A stretch of DNA of 64,000 nucleotides from Janthinobacterium sp. PC23-8 (GCF_002250505.1 NZ_NJGY01000001.1:2809066-2873065); one strand, 5' to 3'. Positions 39,026 through 49,755 are shown, counted from the stretch's first letter. Made by a program: numbers and translations. Notes: generated by a model not told the origin, from the letters alone.

Positions 39026-39697
39026 TTACGCCGCCGCGCGCAAGGCGGCCAGTGCCGCGCTGGCGGTGGCGCCGATATGCACCAGGAAGTCCAGGCCCAT
39101 GCCGGAGGTGAAGCGTTCGCTGTCGGGCGAACCGAGCACCAGCAAGCCGAAGGTGCTGCTGGTGCCGGGCGCACGCAAGGCGATCATCACGGTCGACGCG
39201 ATCTGCTCCGATTGCAGCCAGTGCACGGCTTCGAAATCGCGGTTGCTGCCGCAATACGGGGTTTGCAGGCTGTTGGCGAACATGCGCACATCGGCCGTCA
39301 CGTCCTGGGCATACCAGGCGTCCGCAAATTCGGGCGCCAGCTGCCACAGCCGCAGGCTGGCATGGGGCACGTCGAAATGGCTTTGCAGGGCCTCGACCAG
39401 CACGCGCGGCATGGCGCCGTCGTCGCGTACCTGCAGCATGGCCTGGTTCCAGCCATGGAACTTGTTGGCGATGGCGCCGTTTTCCTGGGCCACGCGGCCA
39501 AGGTTGGACATGCGCAGCTCGAGCGCCTTGTACTTGTCGCGCATCACTTCCATCTGCCGCTCCTGCAGCGAGATGGTGCGTCCCGTGATCGGGCTGCTCA
39601 GCTTGACTTCACCGAGCAGGCTGGTATGTTCTTCGAAAAAGTGCGGATGCTCGCTCAGATATTGGGCGACGGTGCTTGAGTCGAGTGGGACGGTCAT
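39026..39697 (-). CDS. DUF484 family (GAF-like) protein
   Basis: A 223-residue protein from the ATG at 39697. The hallmark start DSSTVAQYLSEHPHFFEEHTSLL and SLQERQMEVMRDKYKALELRM lead into a GAF-like C-terminal domain (GLLVLGSPDSERFTSGMGLDFL). Its function is unknown. It is nearly always found directly before xerC, and here the genes are six bases apart. In many relatives dapF lies immediately upstream, whereas here a porin and a Sel1 gene intervene. Confidence 0.88.
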   Translation of the reverse strand: MTVPLDSSTVAQYLSEHPHFFEEHTSLLGEVKLSSPITGRTISLQERQMEVMRDKYKALELRMSNLGRVAQENGAIANKFHGWNQAMLQVRDDGAMPRVLVEALQSHFDVPHASLRLWQLAPEFADAWYAQDVTADVRMFANSLQTPYCGSNRDFEAVHWLQSEQIASTVMIALRAPGTSSTFGLLVLGSPDSERFTSGMGLDFLVHIGATASAALAALRAAA

Positions 39698-39856
39698 TGA
39701 TGGATGCAATCAGTGTAAAGAAAAACGCCTGATTTTAACCGACAGCGCGCCGTAATACGATTGAACCGTGTGCGGCCATGAAAAAAGCGGCATGGTTGCC
39801 CATGCCGCTTCGTCTTCCATGTGCCTGCCGCCGGTCAGGCTCGGCGACTCAGGTCA

Positions 39857-40948
39857 TCAGAAGTTGTGATGCAAGCCGATGCCGATGTAATTGTCGGTGC
39901 GCGAAACATTATAGTTGCCTGTATAGACGCCGCCAACGGCCGAGTAGTCGGCAAGTTTTTTATTTGAAATATCAGCGTAGACGTAGGTGCGTTTCGACAG
40001 ATTGTAGTCATAGCCCAGCGATGCCTGCTTGGTCTTGACCACGCCGTCTGGCGTTTTTTGACCGTAACCGGCGCGGATCTTGCCCGGGCCGACATCGTAG
40101 TTCATGCCCAACAGCCATGCCTTGGTATCGGTATTGACGATCTTGAAGTTGCCGTCGTCCTGGTGCTGGTACGACGCCATCAATTTCAGTTCCGGCGCCA
40201 CGTTGAACGATGCTGCAACCGACCACAGCTTGGCTTGCAGGCCATTGCGCTCGTAGGCGCCCATGGCGGCGAACTGGCCGTAGTTATAGGTGAGCGACAT
40301 CGAGTAAGGGTTCGATGCTGGCGCGACGTTGCCTGCCACAGCAAAGTTGCCGTTCGGATTGCTGATCGCGTTGCGCACAGTGGCAGCTACGGCAGCGTTG
40401 CTGTTCGCTTCCTTGGCCGCCACGGTGGCGTTGAACTGGAAGCCGCTGAACACTGGCGAGTTATAGAACACGGCGTTCGAGAAACGGTTCTGCGAATTGC
40501 CTGCCGGGCTCAACGGATCACTGGTATAGCCGGCGACCGTGATATCGGTCTGGAAACCAGCGCGGGTCGGCATGCCGGACCATGGTTCAAACGCGGTGCT
40601 CGTTTCCTGGAAAGCGGTCAGGCCACGGCCCAGGCGCACGGTACCGAAATCGCCTTGCAGGCCGACGCGGCTTTGACCCTGGAACAGTGGGCGCGCATTA
40701 TTTTCCAGTGTGCCGGTGTCGGATTCATAGCGGATTTCCAGTTGGAAAATAGCTTTCAGGCCATTGCCCAGATCTTCCGTGCCCTTGAAGCCCAGCTTGT
40801 TGTTGTCGCGCTTGGTGACGGCGGTGGTGGAACCAGTCGTCTTGCCCAGGCCGGCATCGATGGTGCCGTAGATTTGAACCGACGATTGTGCTTGCGCGGT
40901 AGCGGCGAAGGCGCCGAACAGTGCGAGGGCAACGAGTGATTTTTTCAT
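39857..40948 (-). CDS. Gram-negative trimeric porin (Omp32/OpcP type)
   Basis: A 363-residue outer-membrane protein. The signal peptide is MKKSLVALALFGAFAATAQA. The mature start SSVQIYGTIDAGLGK and the recurrent beta-hairpins (KLGFKGTEDLGNGLKAIFQLE, SRVGLQGDFGTVRLGRG) typify neisserial/betaproteobacterial porins. A constriction-loop-like segment contains PSGMP-type residues (FEPWSGMPTRAGF). The C-terminal strand ends in Phe (IGIGLHHNF), the BamA-recognised signature. It is a general diffusion pore. Confidence 0.95.
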   Translation of the reverse strand: MKKSLVALALFGAFAATAQAQSSVQIYGTIDAGLGKTTGSTTAVTKRDNNKLGFKGTEDLGNGLKAIFQLEIRYESDTGTLENNARPLFQGQSRVGLQGDFGTVRLGRGLTAFQETSTAFEPWSGMPTRAGFQTDITVAGYTSDPLSPAGNSQNRFSNAVFYNSPVFSGFQFNATVAAKEANSNAAVAATVRNAISNPNGNFAVAGNVAPASNPYSMSLTYNYGQFAAMGAYERNGLQAKLWSVAASFNVAPELKLMASYQHQDDGNFKIVNTDTKAWLLGMNYDVGPGKIRAGYGQKTPDGVVKTKQASLGYDYNLSKRTYVYADISNKKLADYSAVGGVYTGNYNVSRTDNYIGIGLHHNF

Positions 40949-41391
40949 GTCTTTTTCCCTAGTTAAAGTAGTTTCCGTCAGAGATCCGAGCAGAGTGAAA
41001 GGCGCAGAATGTCGCGTTTCGATGCGTCAACCTTAAGTGTTCGGCGCGGCGCACGTGTGGGATTGGTCAAATGTGGATGAAAAGATTGGTGAAAACCCCA
41101 ACAAGCAGCTTGTGTTGTTGTATTTCCGTAACGCCAGGTTTTTCCCGCAACGGTCGGTGCGCGCGGTGCTTCCCTCTTGCCGCGCCACCTTGGACGCCGT
41201 CCGCTTGCATTGTCAGCAAATAAAGTATTGCGTTTAATCAATTTTCCATTTATCTGTGGCGAATTTCGTCTGTATCGACGTTACACTATGTAACAGTTTG
41301 CACGGTATGACAGTGTTTTCGAGCACTTTGAGTGCCGTGACAAACAGGAGACGGCAGATTATTAGAATCATTGACTCACTATAGAGAATCG
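40949..41391. other. Divergent intergenic region porin / Sel1 gene with a palindrome
   Basis: No gene seen. It contains a perfect 15-bp palindrome GTTACA-CTA-TGTAAC at 41280-41294, about 100 bases before the Sel1 gene. This is a candidate operator for one of the divergent genes. Confidence 0.5.
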
Positions 41392-42855
41392 ATGGCAAAT
41401 CGCGAAATTTTAGGATTGATCAAGGGAGCGCGGGCGGGCGATATTGCTTGCCAGCTGGCGCTGGGACGCGTGTATCTGTTTGGCCATGGCGTGCCGAAAA
41501 GCGTGCCGACGGCCTTGCACTGGCTGGCGCGCGCGGCGCAGGAAGGCAGCGAGGAAGCGTGCTTGCTGATCGGCACGCATGTGCCGTTCGAGCTGGCGCA
41601 AGCGGCGGCCAAGGCGTTGATCCCTTATTATGAACAGGCGTTTGACGCCGGCCTGGCGCAGGCTGGCCTGGTGCTGGCGCAGCTGGTGCTGGCCGACTGC
41701 GCCAACCATGGCGAGGCGGTACGCGCCAAGGCCAGGCTGGGGCTGGAAGCGGCGGCCCGGGCCGGGTTGCCTGACGCGCTCTGGCTGTTGTCGCATCAGG
41801 ATGGCGCGCGGGACCAGGTGGCGCAGCGCGGCGGCGATGCCTGGCTGGAGCAGGCCTGGCTGTCTGGCGACCAGGCCGGGTTCCTCACGCATGCGATGCC
41901 GCTGGCCCGGGAATTGTTACAGCGCCACGCCGCCAACGGCGTGGGCAGTGTCGCCTTGACGCCGCGGCAGGTGCTGCTGTTGTCGCGCTGCGCCCGGGCA
42001 CTGGCGCCCACCGGCGGCACCGAGAGCTGGCAGTGCTACGAGCTGGCCGCGCATGGCGGCGACCGCGCCGCGCAGCTGGAACTGGGCCTCGGTTATGCGC
42101 GCATGGATGCGCATGGCCGCAAGCTGGCCGCGCGCAATGGCGCTGCCAATTTCAAGCGCGCCGTGCGCTGGCTGACACAGGCCGGCGAGCAGGGTCTGGC
42201 CGAAGCCTGGTTCGTGCTGTCGCGTATCTATACCAAACCTGAATTTTCCCAGCGTAATGTGGTCGAAGCGCATTGCTGCCTGGAACGTGCTGCCGATCTC
42301 GGCCATGGCGCGGCCCAGCTCGAATGCGGCATGCATGCCTGGCGCAACCGCCGCGAAGGCGTCAACAACGACGTGCGCGCTGCCTACTGGCTGCTGCAGG
42401 CTCAGGCGCAAGGCAGCGGCGAGGCCGGGGCGGTGCTGGCGAAAATCGCGCCGCGCGCCGAGCCCGGCGACTGGGGCCAGTTTGCCAGGGCCCACAATGC
42501 CGCGCTGCAGCGTGAACTCGAGCTGGGCCAGCCCCTGCTGGCAGGAAGGCTGGCGCTGGCGCGCTGTTTTCACCTGACGCGCGCCGAAGCGCTGCTGCTC
42601 GATGTGCATGCGGCCGACCAGGGGCATTGCCTGCTGATCGATATCAGCGCCACGCATGGCCGCGGCAAGCGGCGCCTGGTGCTGATCGGTTCGGCGCAGG
42701 AACGCCAGGTGCTCGACCAGGTGCTGCGCGCCTTCGAGCGCATCGATTGCGGCCTGGGCGGCCAGGAGGGCAATTACCGGCAACGCCTGTACCGCCTGAA
42801 GTGCTATCTGGCGGAACTGGACGCGCCGCAGGAACAGGCGTTCCTGGCCGCTTAA
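41392..42855 (+). CDS. Sel1-repeat (TPR-like) protein with unknown C-terminal domain
   Basis: About 487 residues from the ATG at 41392; a TTG at 41371 is possible. It carries several Sel1-like helical repeats: [60 protein letters not shown] and [20 protein letters not shown]. The last ~110 residues form a separate mixed alpha/beta domain ([40 protein letters not shown]) that I do not recognise. No signal peptide, so probably cytoplasmic. Sel1 proteins usually scaffold other proteins. Its stop codon overlaps the dapF stop on the other strand. Confidence 0.8.
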   Translation: MANREILGLIKGARAGDIACQLALGRVYLFGHGVPKSVPTALHWLARAAQEGSEEACLLIGTHVPFELAQAAAKALIPYYEQAFDAGLAQAGLVLAQLVLADCANHGEAVRAKARLGLEAAARAGLPDALWLLSHQDGARDQVAQRGGDAWLEQAWLSGDQAGFLTHAMPLARELLQRHAANGVGSVALTPRQVLLLSRCARALAPTGGTESWQCYELAAHGGDRAAQLELGLGYARMDAHGRKLAARNGAANFKRAVRWLTQAGEQGLAEAWFVLSRIYTKPEFSQRNVVEAHCCLERAADLGHGAAQLECGMHAWRNRREGVNNDVRAAYWLLQAQAQGSGEAGAVLAKIAPRAEPGDWGQFARAHNAALQRELELGQPLLAGRLALARCFHLTRAEALLLDVHAADQGHCLLIDISATHGRGKRRLVLIGSAQERQVLDQVLRAFERIDCGLGGQEGNYRQRLYRLKCYLAELDAPQEQAFLAA

Positions 42856-43727
42856 ACCTCGGTGGGGATATCGATCTCGCCTTCGAACACGGTGACTGCC
42901 GGCCCTGTCATCAGCACCGGCTGGCCCGGTCCCTGCCAGGCGATCGACAGTTCGCCGCCGCGCGCGCTGATGCGCACGGGGGAGTCGAGCAGGCCGCGCA
43001 GGATGCCGGCCACGGCGGCGGCGCAGGCGCCGGTGCCGCAGGCCAGGGTTTCGCCGGCGCCCCGCTCATGGACGCGCAGCTTCACGTGATGGCGGTCGAC
43101 GACCTGCATGTAGCCGGCGTTGACGCGGCGCGGAAAGCGCGCATGGTGTTCGATCAGCGGGCCCGAGAGGCCGAGGTTTTCCGCCTCCACATCGGCCACC
43201 ACCTGTACCGCGTGCGGGTTGCCCATCGACACCACCGACACCAGCACCGTCGCCGCTTGCCCCGGCAAGGCAAGGTCCAGCGGCCAGACCGTATCGCGGC
43301 CCTGGTGCACGCCTTCGATGCCGCTGGCGTCGAACGGCACCAGCGCCGGTTCGAGCACCGGCGCGCCCATGTCAACCGTGATGCTGCCGTCGAGCTCCAG
43401 GCGCGGCGCGATCACGCCGGCCATGGTTTCGACGCTGATGCTGCTCTTTTGGGACAGGCCTTTTTCGCTGACGAATTTGACAAAGGCGCGCGCGCCGTTG
43501 CCGCACTGCTCGACTTCGCCGCCATCGTTGTTATAGATGCGGTAGCGGAAATCGCAGCCGGGCAGGCGCGCCGCTTCCACCACCAGGATCTGGTCGGCGC
43601 CGATGCCGAAACGGCGGTCGGCCAGGCGCTGCCACTGTTGCGGCGTGAAATCGATCTGTTGGCTGATGGCGTCGATGACGATAAAGTCATTGCCGGCGCC
43701 GTGCATCTTGGTAAATTTCAGTTTCAT
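42852..43727 (-). CDS. dapF: Diaminopimelate epimerase
   Basis: A 291-residue enzyme: [15 protein letters not shown] at the start, first catalytic-cysteine block [15 protein letters not shown], second block [16 protein letters not shown]. These two cysteines perform the two-base racemisation of LL- to meso-diaminopimelate for lysine and peptidoglycan. It is read with the two acyltransferase genes upstream of it, 12 bases away. Confidence 0.96.
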   Translation of the reverse strand: MKLKFTKMHGAGNDFIVIDAISQQIDFTPQQWQRLADRRFGIGADQILVVEAARLPGCDFRYRIYNNDGGEVEQCGNGARAFVKFVSEKGLSQKSSISVETMAGVIAPRLELDGSITVDMGAPVLEPALVPFDASGIEGVHQGRDTVWPLDLALPGQAATVLVSVVSMGNPHAVQVVADVEAENLGLSGPLIEHHARFPRRVNAGYMQVVDRHHVKLRVHERGAGETLACGTGACAAAVAGILRGLLDSPVRISARGGELSIAWQGPGQPVLMTGPAVTVFEGEIDIPTEV

Positions 43728-43739
43728 GCTGTCTTTGGT

Positions 43740-44615
43740 TTATTTGGGCTGGTTGTAGAACGAGGCTTGGCCTTGCGGGCGCGTCTTGAAGCGCTTGTGT
43801 GTCCAGAAGTACTCGGCCGGCGCTTCGCGCACTCTTTCCTCGATGAATTCGTTCATGCGGCGCGTGGCGGCCGTGACGTCATCGCCCGGATAGTCATCCC
43901 AGGCCGGGTAATAGGTGACCTGCCAGCCCTGGTAGTTGGGTAAAAACGTGGCGATCACGGGAATGACCTGGGCGCGCGCCGCCATTGCCAGGCGCGCCGT
44001 GGCCGTCAGCGTGGCGGCCGGCACGCCGAAGAACGGCACGAACTCGGCGTCTTTCTCGCCGAAATCCATGTCCGGCAGCATGAAATAGGGCAGGCCGTCG
44101 CGCAGCGCGCGCAGTATCGTCTTGATGCCGTCCTGGCGTGTAAACAGGCGCGATGGCTTGAAGCGCGAGCGGCCATTGCGCAGCGCCTGGTCGAACACGG
44201 CATTTTTTTGCTGCACGTACATGGACGACGCTTCGATTTCCATCGCTGTGGCGGCGCCGGCCACATCCAGGCAGACAAAATGCGGACACAGCAAAATGGT
44301 CGGTTTGTCGGCGATCTGCTGGCCGGGAAACGCCGGCACCTTTTTGATGAGCCGGTTCAGGCGCGCCTCCGAGGCCCACCACAAAATGCTGCGCTCCCAC
44401 ACGCTGCGCGAATAGGCCTGGAAATGCTGGCGCGCCAGGGTGCGGCGCTGCTGTTCCGTCAGTTCCGGCATGCACAGGCGCAAGTTGGTCAGGGCGATTT
44501 CGCGCCGCGGCCCCATCACGAGAAACAATATATTGCCGATGCCGGCGCCGAAGCGGCCGAGGACGGGCAGGGGCAGCCAGTGCAGCAGCCACATCAAGCC
44601 GAGCAGCACCTTCAT
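43740..44615 (-). CDS. Lipid A acyltransferase (LpxL/HtrB family), second copy
   Basis: A 291-residue inner-membrane enzyme from the ATG at 44615, overlapping the preceding acyltransferase by ATGA. It has an N-terminal hydrophobic anchor (VLLGLMWLLHWLPLPVLGRFG), the HX4D motif in LCPHFVCLDVAGA, and the Arg/Glu substrate region LPYFMLPDMDFGEKDAEFVPFFG. It adds a secondary acyl chain to Kdo2-lipid A. Its tandem paralogue may set a different acyl position; which one cannot be told. Confidence 0.9.
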   Translation of the reverse strand: MKVLLGLMWLLHWLPLPVLGRFGAGIGNILFLVMGPRREIALTNLRLCMPELTEQQRRTLARQHFQAYSRSVWERSILWWASEARLNRLIKKVPAFPGQQIADKPTILLCPHFVCLDVAGAATAMEIEASSMYVQQKNAVFDQALRNGRSRFKPSRLFTRQDGIKTILRALRDGLPYFMLPDMDFGEKDAEFVPFFGVPAATLTATARLAMAARAQVIPVIATFLPNYQGWQVTYYPAWDDYPGDDVTAATRRMNEFIEERVREAPAEYFWTHKRFKTRPQGQASFYNQPK

Positions 44616-45481
44616 GCTTGCGCTCCATCCGCAGCCGCAGCCGCTGGTGTCGGCGGCGGTGCGCCGCGCGGCACCTTGTAGCGGTTGTAGCTCCACAGGT
44701 ATTGCGCCGGGCTGCGCGCGATCAGTTGCTCCATGGCGGCATTGATGGTGCGCGCCTGTTCGGCCGAGCTGCCGTCGAGCGAGCCGGTAAACGGCACGAA
44801 ATGCACGCGGTAGCCGCGTCCGCCCGGCAATCGCTCGGCATAGGTGATGATGACTTCGGCGCCGCCCATCTGCGCCAGCTTGGCCGGCAGGGTCATGGTG
44901 TAGGCGGGGCGGCCAAAGAACTCGGCCCACACGCCTTCGCCTTCCTGCGGCACCTGGTCGGGCAGCAGGCCGATCGGCTGGCCCTTTTTCAGGCATTTGG
45001 CAAAGATGCGCACGCCCGACATATTGGCTGGCGCCAGCATCAGGTTTTCACGCGCGCGCGCGCCTTCGATCAACGGTTTCAGGGCGGCGCGCTTGGGCGG
45101 GCGGTACATCACGGTCAGCGCCGTGCGCAGCGCGATCTGCTGGGCGACGATCTCGAAGCAGCCCAGGTGCGGCGTCAGGAAGACGATGCCGCGGCCATGC
45201 GCCAGCGCTTGTTCGACCAGCTGCCAGTTTTCCACCGTCGCATGGCGCGCCACGCGCTCGGCTGGCGCACACCAGATAAAGGGCAATTCCAGCACGCTCT
45301 TGCCCGCTTCGGCCACGGCCGCATGCAAGTGTTGCGAAAACCCCGCACCTGCCATGTTCTCGCGCATGCGGCGCCGATACGACGGTGAAATGGCATAAAT
45401 GACCCAGCCCATCGCAGCGCCAAGCGCATGCAGGAAGGGCAGGGGAAAGCGGGACAAAAAGCGGAAGATGGGGACGAGCAT
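44612..45481 (-). CDS. Lipid A acyltransferase (LpxL/HtrB family), first copy
   Basis: A 289-residue paralogue of the next gene. It has an N-terminal membrane segment (LPFLHALGAAMGWVIYAIS), the HX4E form of the catalytic motif in FLTPHLGCFEIVAQQ, and GLLPDQVPQEGEGVWAEFFG. A Pro/Ala-rich tail ends the protein. The start at 45481 lies 185 bases from the divergent metK. Together with the second copy and dapF it forms an envelope-synthesis operon. Confidence 0.9.
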   Translation of the reverse strand: MLVPIFRFLSRFPLPFLHALGAAMGWVIYAISPSYRRRMRENMAGAGFSQHLHAAVAEAGKSVLELPFIWCAPAERVARHATVENWQLVEQALAHGRGIVFLTPHLGCFEIVAQQIALRTALTVMYRPPKRAALKPLIEGARARENLMLAPANMSGVRIFAKCLKKGQPIGLLPDQVPQEGEGVWAEFFGRPAYTMTLPAKLAQMGGAEVIITYAERLPGGRGYRVHFVPFTGSLDGSSAEQARTINAAMEQLIARSPAQYLWSYNRYKVPRGAPPPTPAAAAADGAQA

Positions 45482-45608
45482 GAATGATCTGTTTCTAAAG
45501 TATGGCGTGTTGCACTGCCAAAATTTTTTAAGAAGCGTAAAATACCACGTGTAGTATCCGCTGAGTTAATAGACAACTTGCGAAGCGGAATATAAATATC
45601 GCTAAAGC

Positions 45609-45636
45609 GTCGCAGGCAAATCCTCTTTACTGCGAC
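45609..45636 (+). other. Hairpin in the metK leader
   Basis: Perfect seven-base stem GTCGCAG / CTGCGAC with a 14-base loop, 30 bases before the metK start codon. It matches no SAM riboswitch class I know, and its function is unknown. Confidence 0.45.
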
Positions 45637-45666
45637 AGAACATTCACCTAGTAAACAGGAGCCTGC

Positions 45667-46833
<1,167 letters not shown>

Positions 46834-46853
46834 TCTTGCCAGCCTGATCAACG

Positions 46854-46887
46854 AGCGCCCCGGCCGCAAGGCTGCGGGCGCTTTTTT
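46854..46887 (+). terminator. Rho-independent terminator after metK
   Basis: The stem AGCGCCC / GGGCGCT is extended by CGGCC-GCAA-GGCTG and followed by six T. It ends metK transcription, so ahcY must have its own promoter. Confidence 0.93.
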
Positions 46888-46956
46888 CATGGTGCGCTGG
46901 ACCTTGAAAGCTGGCAAACATGGCGAATTTGATTGGCGCGCCGGCCTTGACAATGT

Positions 46957-47056
46957 TAAAATCCGGCGTCCGAGGAGCGTTGCGACGAAGAAATTCGCCA
47001 GGCTCGGAATATCCTGCAACTGCGCTCACGTACCTTTTTCACAACTGAAAGGAGGG
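46957..47056 (+). promoter_or_regulatory. SAH riboswitch and expression platform of ahcY
   Basis: The aptamer (about 46969-47031) matches the SAH riboswitch pattern. P1 is CCGAG (46970-46974) with CTCGG (47003-47007). A second helix pairs GAGCG and TTGC (46975-46983) with GCAA and CGCTC (47016-47027) in the pseudoknot-like topology. The conserved cores GAGGAGCG-TTGCGAC and CCAGGCTCGG are present. A -10 TAAAAT at 46957-46962 places the transcript start at the aptamer. Downstream, CCTTT (47033-47037) can pair with AAAGG (47048-47052) of the ahcY ribosome site. In this class SAH binding raises ahcY expression. Confidence 0.93.
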
Positions 47057-47060
47057 CGTG

Positions 47061-48485
47061 ATGAACGCCGTACTCAAATCGCAACACGACTACACCATCG
47101 CCGATATCACCTTGGCCGCATGGGGCAACAAAGAAATCAAGATTGCTGAAACGGAAATGCCTGGCCTGATGGCCATCCGCGAAGAATTTGCGCAAGCGCA
47201 ACCGTTGAAAGGCGCGCGCATTACCGGTTCCATCCACATGACCATCCAGACCGCCGTGCTGATCCAGACGCTGGAAGCACTGGGTGCGCAAGTGCGCTGG
47301 GCTTCGTGCAACATCTATTCCACGCAAGACCATGCCGCCGCCGCCATCGCCGCCGCCGGCACGCCGGTGTTCGCCGTCAAGGGCGAGTCGCTGGACGACT
47401 ACTGGGAATACACGCACCGCATCTTCGAGTGGCCTTCGGTTGACGGCAAGGCGGTCTACTCGAACATGATCCTCGACGATGGCGGCGACGCCACCTTGCT
47501 GCTGCACCTGGGCGTGCGTGCCGAAAGCGACCTGTCGGTGCTGGCCAAGCCGACTTCGGACGAAGAAGTGTGCCTGTACAACTCGATCAAGCAGCGCCTG
47601 CTGGTCGATCCACACTGGTACTCGAAGCGCCTGCCGGAAATCCTCGGCGTGACCGAAGAAACCACCACCGGCGTGCACCGCCTGTACCAGATGCACAAGG
47701 AAGGCAAGCTGGCTTTCCCTGCCATCAACGTCAACGATTCCGTCACGAAGTCGAAATTCGACAACCTGTATGGCTGCCGCGAATCGCTGGTCGACGGCAT
47801 CAAGCGCGCCACCGACGTGATGATCGCCGGCAAAGTTGCCGTGATCGCCGGTTATGGTGACGTCGGCAAGGGTTCGGCCCAGGCCATGCGCGCGCTGTCG
47901 GCGCAAGTGTGGGTGACGGAAGTCGATCCGATCTGCGCGCTGCAGGCGGCAATGGAAGGCTACCGCGTGGTGACCATGGATTACGCTTGCGAACATGGCG
48001 ACATTTTTGTCACCTGCACCGGCAACTACCATATCCTGACGCACGATCACCTGACGCGCATGAAAGACCAGGCCATCGTCTGCAACATTGGTCACTTCGA
48101 CAATGAAATCGACGTTGCCTCGCTCAAGCAATATGAGTGGGAAAATATCAAGCCGCAAGTCGACCATATCATCTTCCCGTCGGGCCGCCGCATCATCCTG
48201 CTGGCCGAAGGCCGCCTGGTCAACCTCGGTTGCGGTACCGGTCACCCGTCGTACGTGATGAGCTCGTCGTTTGCCAACCAGACGATCGCCCAGATCGAAC
48301 TGTACGCCAACACGGCCAGCTACCCGGTCGGCGTGTATACGCTGCCGAAACACCTCGATGAAAAAGTTGCGCGCCTGCAACTCAAAAAGTTGAATGCGCA
48401 GCTGACCGAACTGACCCAGGAGCAAGCCGACTACATCGGCGTGCGCCAAGAGGGTCCATACAAGCCGGAACATTATCGTTATTAA
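47061..48485 (+). CDS. ahcY: S-adenosylhomocysteine hydrolase
   Basis: A 474-residue enzyme from the ATG at 47061, five bases after GGAGG; a GTG at 47058 is too close to the ribosome site. [21 protein letters not shown] and [14 protein letters not shown] form the substrate domain. The NAD site is [30 protein letters not shown], and the C-terminal tail KPEHYRY is the family signature that closes the NAD site of the neighbouring subunit. It splits SAH into adenosine and homocysteine, removing a methyltransferase inhibitor. Confidence 0.98.
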   Translation: MNAVLKSQHDYTIADITLAAWGNKEIKIAETEMPGLMAIREEFAQAQPLKGARITGSIHMTIQTAVLIQTLEALGAQVRWASCNIYSTQDHAAAAIAAAGTPVFAVKGESLDDYWEYTHRIFEWPSVDGKAVYSNMILDDGGDATLLLHLGVRAESDLSVLAKPTSDEEVCLYNSIKQRLLVDPHWYSKRLPEILGVTEETTTGVHRLYQMHKEGKLAFPAINVNDSVTKSKFDNLYGCRESLVDGIKRATDVMIAGKVAVIAGYGDVGKGSAQAMRALSAQVWVTEVDPICALQAAMEGYRVVTMDYACEHGDIFVTCTGNYHILTHDHLTRMKDQAIVCNIGHFDNEIDVASLKQYEWENIKPQVDHIIFPSGRRIILLAEGRLVNLGCGTGHPSYVMSSSFANQTIAQIELYANTASYPVGVYTLPKHLDEKVARLQLKKLNAQLTELTQEQADYIGVRQEGPYKPEHYRY

Positions 48486-48516
48486 TCGATAGGCGGGCTG
48501 TACATCACCCTCCCGG

Positions 48517-48537
48517 GGCCGGCGCCTGGCGCCGGCC
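48517..48537 (+). terminator. GC-rich hairpin after ahcY
   Basis: GGCCGGCGCC-T-GGCGCCGGCC is a perfect palindrome followed by TGACTCTTCTTTTT. It is a partial terminator or attenuator between ahcY and the membrane-protein/metF genes. Confidence 0.65.
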
Positions 48538-48565
48538 TGACTCTTCTTTTTGACAGGCCAGAGAA

Positions 48566-48922
48566 ATGCGCTTGCTCCTGATTTGGTTGATCAACGCGGC
48601 AGCCCTGTTTGCCGTTCCCTACCTGATGCACTCGGTCAGCATGAGCAGCGGCTGGACCGCGCTGCTTGCGGCCGCCTTGCTGGGGCTGGTCAACGCCCTG
48701 ATCCGTCCCTTGCTGGTCCTGCTGACCCTGCCCGTGACGTTCCTGTCGCTGGGCTTGTTTATCCTGATCATCAACGGCTTCCTGTTCTGGCTGGTCGCGC
48801 AGATGGTTGCAGGCTTTCATGTCGCCAGTTTTTGGTCGGCCGTGGGTGGCGCCATTCTGTACAGCATCATTTCCTGGGCCTTGTCGACCTTACTTTTGAG
48901 TAAAAGCGATGGCAACCCATAA
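48566..48922 (+). CDS. Phage-holin-4-like small membrane protein (YvlD-type)
   Basis: A 118-residue protein with four hydrophobic helices and the family motif LLGLVNALIRPLLVLLTLPVTFLSLGLFILIINGFLFWL. Despite the name, these chromosomal proteins are not linked to lysis, and their function is unknown. The gene lies between ahcY and metF and overlaps the metF start by 14 bases, so it should be co-expressed with them. This placement recurs in betaproteobacteria. Confidence 0.85.
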   Translation: MRLLLIWLINAAALFAVPYLMHSVSMSSGWTALLAAALLGLVNALIRPLLVLLTLPVTFLSLGLFILIINGFLFWLVAQMVAGFHVASFWSAVGGAILYSIISWALSTLLLSKSDGNP

Positions 48923-49739
48923 CTTCAGTATTGAGTTTTTCCCGCCGAAAACCCCGGAAGGGGCGGAAAAGCTGCGCGCCACGCGCGCCAGGCTGTCCGA
49001 ATTGCAGCCGAAGTATTTTTCGGTGACCTTCGGCGCTGGCGGCACCACGCAGCAGGGCACGCTCGACACCGTGCGCGAGATCCTGGCGGCCGGCGAACAA
49101 GCCGCACCGCACCTGTCGTGCGTCGGCGGTTCGCGCGCGTCGATCCGTGCCGTGCTGGGCGAATTCCAGGCCGCTGGCGTCAATCGTATTGTTGCCCTGC
49201 GCGGCGACTTGCCGAGTGGCTATGGCGCCTCGGGCGAGTTCCGTTACGCCAGCGAACTGGTGGAATTCATCCGCGCCGAGACGGGCGACCATTTCCATAT
49301 CGAAGTGGCGGCCTACCCGGAAGTGCATCCGCAGGCGCGTTCGCCGCAAGACGACCTGCAAGCGTTTGCGCGCAAGGTGCAGGCCGGCGCCGATGCGGCC
49401 ATTACCCAGTACTTCTACAATGCCGACGCGTATTTCCAGTTTGTCGAGCAGGCCCAGAAGATCGGCATCAACGTGCCCATCGTGGCCGGCATCATGCCGA
49501 TCACGAACTATACGCAGCTGATGCGCTTTTCCGATATGTGCGGCGCGGAAATTCCACGCTGGGTACGCCTGAAGCTGGCCAGCTTTGGCGACGACAGCGC
49601 TTCCATCAAGGCCTTTGGCCTGGACGTGGTCACCAGCTTGTGCGAACGCCTGCTCGAAGGCGGCGCACCGGGCCTGCATTTCTACAGCATGAACCAGGCG
49701 GCGCCCACCACCGCCTTGTGGCAGCGGCTGGTCAAGTAG
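48909..49739 (+). CDS. metF: 5,10-methylenetetrahydrofolate reductase
   Basis: A 276-residue flavoprotein with FSIEFFPPKTPEGAEKLRAT at the start, FSVTFGAGGTTQQGTLDTV, VALRGDLPSGYG and AITQYFYNADAYFQFVEQA. It reduces methylenetetrahydrofolate to 5-methyltetrahydrofolate, the methyl donor for homocysteine remethylation. It completes the cluster that recycles the homocysteine released by AhcY. It starts inside the upstream membrane-protein gene. Confidence 0.97.
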   Translation: MATHNFSIEFFPPKTPEGAEKLRATRARLSELQPKYFSVTFGAGGTTQQGTLDTVREILAAGEQAAPHLSCVGGSRASIRAVLGEFQAAGVNRIVALRGDLPSGYGASGEFRYASELVEFIRAETGDHFHIEVAAYPEVHPQARSPQDDLQAFARKVQAGADAAITQYFYNADAYFQFVEQAQKIGINVPIVAGIMPITNYTQLMRFSDMCGAEIPRWVRLKLASFGDDSASIKAFGLDVVTSLCERLLEGGAPGLHFYSMNQAAPTTALWQRLVK

Positions 49740-49755
49740 TCCGGTTCTGATTTTT

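Noticed and set aside
41374..41385. GACTCACTATAG, identical to the core of the phage T7 promoter, before the Sel1 gene
   Set aside because: The flanking bases of the T7 promoter do not match and no phage polymerase gene is present. A 12-base chance match is plausible.
45482..45666. SAM riboswitch before metK
   Set aside because: I could not match the conserved core of SAM-I, SAM-II or SAM/SAH aptamers; only a simple hairpin is present.
48566..48922. Holin-like protein as a sign of a prophage
   Set aside because: It belongs to a chromosomal membrane-protein family and sits within the ahcY-metF cluster. No other phage gene is nearby.
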